From: SIG575 sp045632485
Lineage (GTDB): Bacteria > Bacillota > Clostridia > Oscillospirales > Acutalibacteraceae
DNA length: 14,302 nucleotides
Reading direction: 5' to 3'
Assembly (NCBI GenBank): GCA_045632485.1
Contig: JAZQWT010000017.1
Span: 1-14,302 of the forward strand
Positions 1 through 5,712 of this stretch are shown piece by piece. The notes below the pieces were generated by a model, which worked only from the letters and a program-made list of their open reading frames with translations, made no database searches and was not told the DNA's origin. Made by a program: the position numbers and the translations under genes. The stretch's first letter is position 1. Each line of letters starts with the position of its first letter.

Positions 1-1
1 C

Positions 2-1855
2 CTGAAATTAGTTTCATTTATTGCTTCAATATTATTGTTGTTCACGTCATCTGTAACAGCACCCCAAAAACCTGACGTACTTGTTGAAGTGCTTGATAAT
101 TTAAACGAAAACAGAACGGCAGATGAGATAAACGGTGCAAACGGAACAAAATTCTATATTCAACGACCGAAGAGTGAAAAGCTGACAGAGGTTAATGCTT
201 CTGATTTTGGACTTTCAGAAAGTAATGAAGATAATTTCACCGCTTTTCAGAATGCACTTAATTACTGTTCACAAAATCCGCAAACAAAACTTGTTATCGA
301 CAATGGTACATATTATTTCAAAAGCATCAATGGTCTTGATGCTAACAACTGCACAGATTTGCTGATTGAAGGAAACGATGCAACGTTCATCTTCTCATCA
401 ACCGGTTATAAATTTTTTATCAGAAACAGCGACTGTGTTGAAATCCGCAACCTTAATTTTGATTGGAGCTGGGAAGAAAGTCCCCTCGCTTCAATTGTCA
501 CTGTTCAGAACAGTAATGCTGACACTCACACCCTTGACCTTGTTTTCAAAGATGCAGAATACTGCGATGAAAATAACCGTCTTGCAGCAATTACACAATG
601 CGACCCTGAAACATACACATTCGGTGCAAAATATTCATCAAAAGAAAATTATCTTTATCAGGATGCAACGAGCATAAAATCCGTTAAGAAGATTTCGGAT
701 AACACTTTGCGTGTTGCTCATAACGGCTGTATGGATAATTTCGAGAATGGTGAAACATATATTCTCAGGCACTATGTCTATGACGGGACAATTTTCAGTA
801 TCAGAAATCAAAGCAAGAACATAACATTTGACAATGTCAGCATTTACGGAAGTTCCGGAATGGCATATATTTGTGAGGATAATAGTTCGCATTTTCAGAT
901 TATCAACAGTTTTATCGGTGTTAATCCAGAATATAAAGATAAACGATGCGTGTCTTTGTGTGCCGATGCAATTCATATTGTAAATACCGACGGTTGCTTC
1001 AATATTTCCGGTTGTGACATAAGCGGAATGGGTGACGATGCCGTTAACGTTCATGACGGTCTTGGCTATATTTCGGCAGTAAGCGGTAACACCCTTACTC
1101 TGATTGCTTCAGCAATGAGATTGAATGAAGGCGACGTTCTTGCATTTAAAAATAAAAAGTTTGAAAATACAGAATTTACTGCAAAAATAGTTTCCGTGAA
1201 AGCACTTGAAGGAATAACAAAAGAGGTTGTTGTTGAAAGTTTACCCGAAAGTGTAAAGGAAGGCTGGACCGCTTACAACACAGAATGCAACAGCAATAAT
1301 TATGTTATCAGGAACAATTATTTCCACGAAAACAGAGCAAGAGGTCTGCTTCTTCAATCTTCAAACGGACTGTGCGAGAATAACCGATTTTATAAAACTA
1401 TGGCGCAGGCAATAAAAGTTGTTATGGACATTGAACCCACACTCTGGCAGGAAGGCACAGGCGTTGATAATCTTATTATTCGCAACAATACTTTTGAAAA
1501 GTGTAATTACAGCGATTGGGGTTCTACAATTGAAATCGGCACAAATATTGCAGGTAAAAGTGCAGAAACAGCCGTTTTTACGAATATTGAAATCAGTTCA
1601 AACAAGTTTACAAGCCTTTCGTCAACGCTACTCAGAGCGGATAATGTAAATGGTTTTGTTTTCTGTAACAACATGATTGATGCGGGCGAATTCTTTGATA
1701 AAAATTCAACACAAGGCAGAATTCAGTTCGGAAATTTCTGTTCAAATGTAACTTACACAGATAATGTTTTTGTGGACGGTGGATTTTTACAATTCAAAGA
1801 AATTGCAAAAACAGACAACATCTGTGTCTGGGCACAAATCAATTCACAACTTTGA
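2..1855 (+). CDS. Secreted right-handed beta-helix glycosidase, GH110-like (5' partial)
   Basis: The gene is cut at its 5' end. The frame is open from base 2, and the visible start LKLVSFIASILLLF...SSVTA reads as a hydrophobic signal-peptide core with a VTA cleavage-type end, so the initiator lies just upstream and the TTG at 35 is not the start. The roughly 590-residue mature part is a parallel beta-helix with repeated short Asn-rich turns (NITFDNVSI, NYVIRNNYF, NLIIRNNTF). GH110 enzymes (exo alpha-1,3-galactosidases) place three catalytic-site aspartates on adjacent coils, from memory D321, D344 and D345 in the Akkermansia enzyme. Here ADAIHI (visible residue D322) and GDDAVNVH (D345, D346) have the same 23/24-residue spacing. 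The later ENRARGLLLQSS segment also fits GH110. Likely role: releasing terminal alpha-galactose outside the cell. The alternative is another secreted beta-helix glycosidase. Family moderately sure, substrate unsure. Confidence 0.72.
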   Translation: MKLVSFIASILLLFTSSVTAPQKPDVLVEVLDNLNENRTADEINGANGTKFYIQRPKSEKLTEVNASDFGLSESNEDNFTAFQNALNYCSQNPQTKLVIDNGTYYFKSINGLDANNCTDLLIEGNDATFIFSSTGYKFFIRNSDCVEIRNLNFDWSWEESPLASIVTVQNSNADTHTLDLVFKDAEYCDENNRLAAITQCDPETYTFGAKYSSKENYLYQDATSIKSVKKISDNTLRVAHNGCMDNFENGETYILRHYVYDGTIFSIRNQSKNITFDNVSIYGSSGMAYICEDNSSHFQIINSFIGVNPEYKDKRCVSLCADAIHIVNTDGCFNISGCDISGMGDDAVNVHDGLGYISAVSGNTLTLIASAMRLNEGDVLAFKNKKFENTEFTAKIVSVKALEGITKEVVVESLPESVKEGWTAYNTECNSNNYVIRNNYFHENRARGLLLQSSNGLCENNRFYKTMAQAIKVVMDIEPTLWQEGTGVDNLIIRNNTFEKCNYSDWGSTIEIGTNIAGKSAETAVFTNIEISSNKFTSLSSTLLRADNVNGFVFCNNMIDAGEFFDKNSTQGRIQFGNFCSNVTYTDNVFVDGGFLQFKEIAKTDNICVWAQINSQL

Positions 1856-1885
1856 AGCAATTAAAACCTTAAATACAACCTAGGT

Positions 1886-1920
1886 AATCATAACCACCAG
1901 TTGAACTGGTGGTTATGATT
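1886..1920. repeat. Perfect 35-nt palindrome (17-bp arms)
   Basis: The arms 1886-1902 and 1904-1920 are exact reverse complements around a single central base (1903), with core CCACCAGTT-G-AACTGGTGG. No T-run follows, so it is not itself an intrinsic terminator. It may extend the stem of the GH110 transcript end. Long single-centre hairpins of this kind also resemble REP elements or IS200/IS605 ends, but no transposase or matching partner end is visible here. Confidence 0.75.
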
Positions 1921-1931
1921 TATGCCTCAAT

Positions 1932-1956
1932 GCACTCTGAAAATGAGTGCTTTTTT
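1932..1956 (+). terminator. Intrinsic terminator after the GH110-like gene
   Basis: A 6-bp stem, GCACTC/GAGTGC (1932-1937 with 1945-1950), has a 7-nt loop and is followed directly by six T (1951-1956). It lies about 75 nt after the stop at 1855. Confidence 0.65.
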
Positions 1957-1982
1957 CATTTTTATGGCAAATCTCTCGCTGT

Positions 1983-2132
1983 AATCGTATACGGAGTACG
2001 CCAAATCGTATACGGAGTATGGGTAATCGTATACGGAGTGTAAAAATGAAATAGTTTTACGGAGTATGCTAAAGTTTTACGGAGTATGTAAAAGTTTTAC
2101 GGAGTATATAAAAGTTTTACGGGGTATAAAAT
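1983..2132. repeat. Tandem array: 3 x 21 bp + 4 x 20 bp sharing TACGGAGTA
   Basis: Three 21-bp units start at 1983, 2004 and 2025 with AATCGTATACGGAGTA; each holds the 8-bp palindrome CGTATACG. After seven bases (2046-2052), four 20-bp units start at 2053, 2073, 2093 and 2113 with AGTTTTACGGAGTAT; the last has GGGG for GGAG. All seven share ACGGRGT and the tails vary. The units are contiguous and lack CRISPR-like spacers. A near two-turn helical period with a fixed core suggests a row of protein sites on one DNA face, but no binder is known to me. Confidence 0.85.
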
Positions 2133-2165
2133 TACTGTCCCTGATACTCGTAACAGTGTAAAAAT

Positions 2166-2198
2166 ATCCCGTGGAAGTGATGTTCACCTCCACGGGAT
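2166..2198 (-). terminator. Terminator for the minus-strand Big_2 fragment
   Basis: The arms ATCCCGTGGAAGTGA (2166-2180) and TCACCTCCACGGGAT (2184-2198) pair along 15 positions with one mismatch. Read on the minus strand, ATTTTTACAC follows. It lies about 26 nt after the minus-strand stop at 2224. The T-run is short, but the stem is strong. Confidence 0.65.
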
Positions 2199-2223
2199 GC
2201 ATGTTTAATAAAGCCTATAGAAT

Positions 2224-2571
2224 TTAATACCAAATCCAACCAAAGAGGAAAATTATGAAGAGCCACTGCCACCAAGCGTAGGAAACTGTAACTATACAAG
2301 TATCTTCAACTACATTTCCGTATTCATCTGTGACGGTTACTGTAATTTCAGCCTCACCTGTGTCTGTTGCAGTAACATTACCATCTTTGTCAACTGTTGC
2401 TACAGATTCGTTTGAAGATGAATATTCCACAGTATAATCAACATCACCAATGAACTTCACATCAGGTTCTATTTTAGTAGTTCCCTTATAACTTACAGAG
2501 ATATCAGAAACTGTAACGCTCTCTACAACCGGTCGTTTTCCTGCATTTACTGTTACGTCAGTTTTTCTCAA
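2224..2571 (-). pseudogene. 3' fragment of a Big_2 (Ig-like) surface protein
   Basis: The reading frame gives at most 115 residues. Residues about 16-95 form one bacterial Ig-like Big_2 domain with the hallmark run SSSNESVATVDKDGNVTAT followed by GEAEITVTV. The C-terminus is a short aromatic/hydrophobic tail, YAWWQWLFIIFLFGWIWY, with no positive cluster after it, a tail type I associate with multi-domain clostridial surface proteins. There is no signal peptide. The only usable start is a TTG at 2571 with a weak AGG, and an in-frame stop sits 15 bp upstream (2587-2589). A lone exported-type domain without an export signal is best read as the remnant of a larger gene whose 5' part was lost beside the LysR gene. 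If expressed, it would be read through from the LysR gene 46 bp upstream. A genuine small membrane-anchored protein is possible but less likely. Confidence 0.65.
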
Positions 2572-2617
2572 AGCATAATGCCTGTTTTAATAATTCATCT
2601 CCGCAATTTTATAATCA

Positions 2618-3469
2618 CTATCCCCGGCTTCCAAGGAATTGTTCTGAATATTTTTTAGCATTCGTATTTCGGGTATATACAACGTGAAAGGCATGTGGTT
2701 CTGTTAAGCCATCTACGATAAATGTACCGATATCGACATTACTGACAACAGACTCATATAAAAAACTAATACCGATACCGCTTGATACCAACGCTTTAAT
2801 AGATACAAAACTGCTGATGGAAACTTGTCTGTGAAAATCATTCAGTTCATAACCTGAAGAAATCAGTCTTTCCTCAAAAATGCGTCGAGTGCCCGAACCC
2901 TCTTCTCTGACGATAATGGTTTCTTTTAATAAGTCTTCAATTGTCAGGTGCCTTCCGCACAATGGACTATTTTTCGCACATATTCCTATAAATGGTTCCA
3001 TACGGAATAAATAAGAATCATATTTGGTCTTGCTGAATGTTCCTTCTATAACCGCAAAGTCCAATAGATTTTCATCCAACATTTGCAACAAGTGTTTTGT
3101 GTTATCAACAACGAGAGATAACTCATGGCTTGGAGAACTTAAATAATCCTTAATAGCATCGATCAACACATAATCTCCGATCGTTTTCGTTGCTCCTATA
3201 CGCAGTTTAAAGCGTTCTTTATCAGCAATAGCCAGTTGCAGTTCTTCAAACTGATATTGCATAGAAATGGCGTATCGTTCTAAAAGCAAGCACTTTTCAG
3301 TTTTATGTAAAGTATGACCGTCATATAAGAACAGCTTTGTACCCAAAGATTGCTCCAATGATTGGATCTGTTTTGTTACTGCCGGCTGTGAAAGATGAAG
3401 GCGTTCTGCAGCCAATCGATAGTTCATTGTTTGGCAGAGTGCAAGAAAGGTTTGAAGTTTCGAATCCAT
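2618..3469 (-). CDS. LysR-family transcriptional regulator
   Basis: The 283-residue protein has a standard LysR layout. A winged HTH spans residues about 2-60, with LAAERLHLSQPAVTKQIQSL and LGTKLF, and is followed by a linker helix. A periplasmic-binding-protein-like effector domain spans about 90-275, with LRIGATKTIG, the EEGSGTRRIFE ligand-loop motif and a VSSGIGISFL segment. The ATG at 3469 follows GGAGGAAATAAT, a strong site. It diverges from a YeiH/PSE-family transporter 115 bp away. LysR-YeiH pairs are common, and the regulator usually activates the transporter while repressing itself; that role is inferred here. Relatives such as CysL/YeiE act in sulfur metabolism, but the inducer cannot be read from the sequence. 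The C-terminus is slightly short for the family (usually about 290-300), yet all core elements are present. Confidence 0.92.
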   Translation of the reverse strand: MDSKLQTFLALCQTMNYRLAAERLHLSQPAVTKQIQSLEQSLGTKLFLYDGHTLHKTEKCLLLERYAISMQYQFEELQLAIADKERFKLRIGATKTIGDYVLIDAIKDYLSSPSHELSLVVDNTKHLLQMLDENLLDFAVIEGTFSKTKYDSYLFRMEPFIGICAKNSPLCGRHLTIEDLLKETIIVREEGSGTRRIFEERLISSGYELNDFHRQVSISSFVSIKALVSSGIGISFLYESVVSNVDIGTFIVDGLTEPHAFHVVYTRNTNAKKYSEQFLGSRG

Positions 3470-3491
3470 ATTATTTCCTCCGATAACTATT

Positions 3492-3550
3492 TGGAATCAG
3501 GCTATTCCATATAATAACTTTATTTTATCATACATTCGTGGTAAAATAAA
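3492..3550. promoter_or_regulatory. Divergent lysR / yeiH control region with two dyads
   Basis: Two inverted repeats lie in the 115-bp gap. TGGAAT-N6-ATTCCA spans 3492-3509, and TTTATTTTA-N14-TAAAATAAA spans 3519-3550. Either could be the LysR site; the second overlaps the TAAAAT boxes expected at promoters on both strands. The yeiH ribosome binding site AGGAG (3573-3577) lies beyond it. No clean -35/-10 pair was found, so start sites are not assigned. Confidence 0.5.
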
Positions 3551-3584
3551 GAGGAAATACAAAAATAGTTCGAGGAGAAGAAAA

Positions 3585-4610
3585 ATGGAAACGACATCAA
3601 AAAAACGAGGTATGTTTATACTTGGCATTGCTATCTGTTTTGCGGTTGCAGGCTTGTCGATTATGTTGGAGAAACTCATTCCCGGTGAGATTTTAGGAGC
3701 ATCCATCATAGCTCTGTTTATGGGCACAATCATTAACAGCTTTTTTCATCCAAAGTGGATACAGCCCGCACTAAAATTTACATCTAAAAAAATATTAAAA
3801 GTTGCAATCGTTCTTTTAGGTGCATCTTTATCTATCAATACAATTATGTCAGTTGGCAAGATGACATTTTTCGTTATGATATTTACTTTTGCAATGTGTT
3901 TTGGCGGCGGTTACTTTATACGCAAAATCTTTGGGTTGAATTGGAAACTTTCCAATCTCATTTCTGCAGGAACAGGTATTTGTGGCGGATCTGCTGTGGC
4001 AGCTATTGCACCGGTAATAGATGCAGATGATAAAGATGTTGCATTTGCTATGTCTTCCACCTTTTTATTTGATATGGTGATGGTTGCTCTTTATCCTATC
4101 ATGGGTAAAGCATTGAAAATGACAGATATCGCCTATGGAATTTGGGCAGGAACATCAGTTAATGATACTGCCAGTGTTGTAGCTTCCGGATATGCGTTTT
4201 CCGAAATGGCGGGAGATTTTGCAACAATGGTAAAACTTACCCGAACAATTGCCATTATTCCTACCGTCCTGGTTTTTGCCTTTATCAGTACTCGCATTAA
4301 ACAAAAGGAAATGAAAATAGCAAACAATGGTAAAAACGTGAATCTTGTGAAAATCATCCCTTGGTTTATTGGTGGTTTTCTGTTGTTGGCTATTCTAAAC
4401 AGTATCGGATTAATTCCCGCTACATTATCAAGCGTTATTAAAGGAATAAGCAAATTTTTAATGGTAACCGCTTTAGCCGCTATCGGTTTGAGTACAAGTA
4501 TAACCGATTTCAAAAAAGCAGGACTCAGGCCCATGTTTTACGGAATCACAATTGATACTCTTGTTACCTTGACAGCACTGGTTGTTATCTGGTGTATGGG
4601 CTTGATGTAA
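3585..4610 (+). CDS. YeiH/PSE-family (putative sulfate exporter) membrane protein
   Basis: The 341-residue integral membrane protein has about ten hydrophobic helices, beginning near residue 8, and is of usual length for the UPF0324/YeiH (PSE) family. The family signatures are clear: GTGICGGSAVAAIAPVI at residues 129-145, the following FLFDMVMVALYP helix, and WAGTSVNDTASVVASG at 187-202 with its conserved ND-T motif. The start ATG is preceded by CGAGGAGAAGAAAA, a good ribosome binding site. The gene diverges from a LysR regulator and ends at an intrinsic terminator, so it is a single-gene unit. The family name suggests export of sulfate or sulfur oxo-anions, but the substrate is weakly established and nothing nearby (no sulfur enzymes) fixes it. 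Confidence 0.9.
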   Translation: METTSKKRGMFILGIAICFAVAGLSIMLEKLIPGEILGASIIALFMGTIINSFFHPKWIQPALKFTSKKILKVAIVLLGASLSINTIMSVGKMTFFVMIFTFAMCFGGGYFIRKIFGLNWKLSNLISAGTGICGGSAVAAIAPVIDADDKDVAFAMSSTFLFDMVMVALYPIMGKALKMTDIAYGIWAGTSVNDTASVVASGYAFSEMAGDFATMVKLTRTIAIIPTVLVFAFISTRIKQKEMKIANNGKNVNLVKIIPWFIGGFLLLAILNSIGLIPATLSSVIKGISKFLMVTALAAIGLSTSITDFKKAGLRPMFYGITIDTLVTLTALVVIWCMGLM

Positions 4611-4664
4611 TCCTGAAAAGATAAAAATAAGAATATCATAATCGAAGAAAACAGAATCTTCAGA

Positions 4665-4700
4665 AGCAACAGTTTAAAAATGAAAACTGTTGCTTTTTTC
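4665..4700 (+). terminator. Intrinsic terminator after the YeiH-family gene
   Basis: The 11-bp perfect stem AGCAACAGTTT/AAACTGTTGCT (4665-4675, 4684-4694) has an 8-nt loop and a run of six T (4694-4699). Its right half and T-run are nearly the same as 8019-8036. Confidence 0.92.
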
Positions 4701-4712
4701 TTTGTTCTAATT

Positions 4713-5135
4713 TCATGAAATCTTTATAACCCTCTTTCCTAGTTTCACCGCTAATCGTTCAAGCTCCCACGCCCCTGCTGACGGATGTGTTACATAAGTT
4801 ACGACCGTGTCAGCCTGTTTCAACATCCATTTGTTACGCCATGAAATTGTAAAACGTTTCGGAACTGTTTCAATCCCCTCAGGATAAATGGTGTTAGTGT
4901 AAACATCATACTCACTCTTTTTGTCAGGAAGATACGCTAAAACCACACCGTAATTAATGTCATAAATTTCTGACAGTTCCTCAAGCTGGTGACGCACCAT
5001 GGAATCAAAGTTTCCGTTGTTACCAACATAAAAATCTGTTGCATTTTTATTCTCAATCAAATCTATCAGAGTCGCCCGTAAGGTCGGCTCTATTTCTTTT
5101 GGAGCATCTCTGTGACCAAAGAAAGTAACCATCAT
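4713..5135 (-). CDS. SLOG-fold (DUF1273/YpsA-like) nucleotide-binding-type protein
   Basis: The 140-residue protein begins VTFFGHRDAP (residues 3-12), the N-terminal signature of short SLOG-superfamily proteins. It continues with the glycine-rich FYVGNNGNFDSMV (35-47), a VVLAYLPDK strand, YPEGIE, a SWRNKWMLKQADTVVTYV segment (matching the R-N-WM---AD-VV pattern of the family) and a final HPSAGAWE...GKRV stretch. Relatives usually have GGA at that last site; here it is AGA. SLOG (SMF/DprA-LOG) proteins have a Rossmann-like fold and are thought to bind or process nucleotide-derived ligands; the exact role of this branch is unknown. Two ATG codons are adjacent (5135 and 5132), and GAGGTG serves either. 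It is transcribed away from a small XRE regulator, from a shared operator region, behind a leader terminator. Small SLOG, XRE and DUF6809 genes often travel in mobile or accessory islands. Confidence 0.8.
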   Translation of the reverse strand: MMVTFFGHRDAPKEIEPTLRATLIDLIENKNATDFYVGNNGNFDSMVRHQLEELSEIYDINYGVVLAYLPDKKSEYDVYTNTIYPEGIETVPKRFTISWRNKWMLKQADTVVTYVTHPSAGAWELERLAVKLGKRVIKIS

Positions 5136-5148
5136 AATATCACCTCAT

Positions 5149-5182
5149 AAAAAATAAAGCTCACCGGGGTTAACCGATGAGC
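5149..5182 (-). terminator. Intrinsic terminator (possible attenuator) before the SLOG gene
   Basis: On the minus strand, GCTCA-T-CGG / CCG-G-TGAGC forms a 9-position stem with one mismatch and a TTAACC-type loop (5182 to 5159). TTTATTTTTT follows (5158 to 5149). The SLOG ribosome binding site GAGGTG begins just after, about 14 nt before the first ATG. On the plus strand the hairpin is followed by CCCTCTCC, so it can only stop minus-strand transcription. Confidence 0.7.
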
Positions 5183-5283
5183 CCTCTCCTGACTTCGCTA
5201 TCTCTGTTAGTTAATTGTATGAATCATACGGGGATATTTGTGTGTATAGCGATCAAGAAAGATACCACGTAATTACCCATAAT
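5149..5283 (-). ncRNA. Candidate structured leader RNA of the SLOG gene
   Basis: Between the predicted minus-strand start (about 5283) and the terminator, the leader can fold into nested stems. TCGCTAT (5252-5246) pairs with ATAGCGA (5201-5195). Inside that, GTATGA-T-TCATAC (5229-5217) forms a hairpin. The terminator hairpin follows. The linker GTCAGGAGAGG is unpaired. The layout, a closed domain plus a terminator upstream of a ribosome binding site, is that of an attenuator or riboswitch. I recognise no known class. An alternative is a short independent RNA ending at the terminator. Folding is by eye only. Confidence 0.45.
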
Positions 5284-5292
5284 CGGGTAATT
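5271..5292. promoter_or_regulatory. Operator-like palindrome 1
   Basis: AATTACCC-N6-GGGTAATT is a perfect 8+8 inverted repeat with core ACCCATAATCGGGT (5275-5288). It overlaps the -10 box (5290-5295) and predicted start of the minus-strand SLOG promoter, a position suited to repression. Confidence 0.75.
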
Positions 5293-5318
5293 ACATTTTA
5301 TCACACACATATTATCAA
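5290..5318 (-). promoter_or_regulatory. Sigma-A-like promoter for the SLOG transcript
   Basis: On the minus strand, TTGATA (5318-5313) and TGTAAT (5295-5290) are separated by exactly 17 bp. Each matches five of six consensus bases. The start would be near 5283, giving a leader of about 150 nt. Operator 1 covers the -10 box and operator 2 lies just upstream of the -35 box. Confidence 0.6.
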
Positions 5319-5323
5319 AGTCA

Positions 5324-5337
5324 ACCCGTATTCGGGT
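5324..5337. promoter_or_regulatory. Operator-like palindrome 2
   Basis: ACCCGTATTCGGGT has 5-bp perfect arms (ACCCG/CGGGT) and is followed by AATT, as in palindrome 1. Its centre is 49 bp from palindrome 1 and 48 bp from palindrome 3. It lies just upstream of both divergent promoter regions. Confidence 0.75.
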
Positions 5338-5351
5338 AATTTTCTGTCATT

Positions 5352-5380
5352 TTGCAGTTATCATATTATTAACCCATAAA
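5352..5380 (+). promoter_or_regulatory. Possible promoter of the XRE gene
   Basis: TTGCAG (5352-5357) and CATAAA (5375-5380) are 17 bp apart but match consensus only moderately (3/6 and 4/6). TATTAT near 5365 is an alternative -10. Either way, palindrome 3 would overlap the -10 or start region. Confidence 0.35.
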
Positions 5381-5385
5381 TGGGT
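5372..5385. promoter_or_regulatory. Operator-like palindrome 3
   Basis: ACCCATAAATGGGT is a 6+6 palindrome with two central bases, followed by AAT as in the other two. It sits between the likely XRE promoter and its ribosome binding site, where a bound repressor would block its own gene. Confidence 0.75.
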
Positions 5386-5409
5386 AATGATTATGATGAG
5401 GTGCAAATC

Positions 5410-5664
5410 ATGGAATACTCTGAACTTTATGTAAATCGCATCAAATCCCTATGTAAGCAGAGAGGCATTGCTATCAATAAACTTGCAACAATGAGCGGTG
5501 TAAATCAGTCCACTCTCGATAACATTGTCAGAGGCATCACCAAAGACCCGAGAGCGAAAACACTTCACAAAGTTGCAATCGCATTCAATATGACATTAGC
5601 AGAATTTCTTGATTTTGATGAACTGAACAATTACTCATTTGAGGATGCTGATGACGAAGAATAA
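5410..5664 (+). CDS. Small XRE/Cro-type HTH regulator
   Basis: The 84-residue protein is almost entirely one HTH_3 domain: helix 1 at YVNRIKSLCKQRG, helix 2 at INKLATMSG, recognition helix at NQSTLDNIVRG, then ITKDPRAKTLHKVAIAFNMTLAEFLDF. An acidic tail (FEDADDEE) follows. I place the start at the ATG at 5410 because GAGGTG (5398-5403) lies six bases upstream. The in-frame ATG at 5380 has no ribosome binding site and falls inside palindrome 3. The SLOG gene uses the same ATGAGGTG-type site. Three matching palindromes in the divergent gap make it likely that this protein represses itself and the SLOG gene; this is inferred. It ends in an intrinsic terminator. Confidence 0.88.
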   Translation: MEYSELYVNRIKSLCKQRGIAINKLATMSGVNQSTLDNIVRGITKDPRAKTLHKVAIAFNMTLAEFLDFDELNNYSFEDADDEE

Positions 5665-5671
5665 TTAAGAA

Positions 5672-5712
5672 AGCCTATAAAGTTGGGAGTCTGACTTCAT
5701 AGGCTGATTTTT
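5672..5712 (+). terminator. Intrinsic terminator after the XRE gene
   Basis: AGCCTAT (5672-5678) pairs with ATAGGCT (5699-5705), extended inward by AAGT/ACTT. GATTTTT (5706-5712) follows. It overlaps the stop of the converging DUF6809-like pseudogene. Confidence 0.8.

Larger units (their letters stand above)
1873..2164 (+). repeat. Composite intergenic repeat, copy A
   Basis: This gene-free stretch shares an ordered set of blocks with 7859-8020 in the same orientation: ATACAACCTAGGTAAT (1873-1888; 15 of 16 match), then a hairpin, then GCACTCTGAAAAT (1932-1944), then TTTTTATGG followed by an imperfect GTAA..TCG block, then AGTTTTACGGAGTAT-type units, and finally TAACAGTGTAAAAA (2151-2164; 13 of 14 match). 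Copy A is longer because it has seven tandem units where copy B has one. I do not recognise the element. No transposase is linked to either copy. Confidence 0.6.

Noticed and set aside
35..37. TTG at 35 as the start of the GH110-like gene
   Set aside because: The frame is open to base 2 and the codons before 35 complete a signal-peptide core, so the real start lies outside the window.
1983..2132. CRISPR array
   Set aside because: The repeats are contiguous 20-21 bp units with no unique 30-bp spacers, and there are no cas genes.
3497..3733. 78-residue minus-strand reading frame opposite the YeiH gene start
   Set aside because: It is the antisense shadow of a clear membrane protein gene and the divergent promoter region.
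5380..5409. ATG at 5380 as the XRE start (94 residues)
   Set aside because: It lies inside palindrome 3 and has no ribosome binding site; ATG 5410 has GAGGTG six bases upstream.
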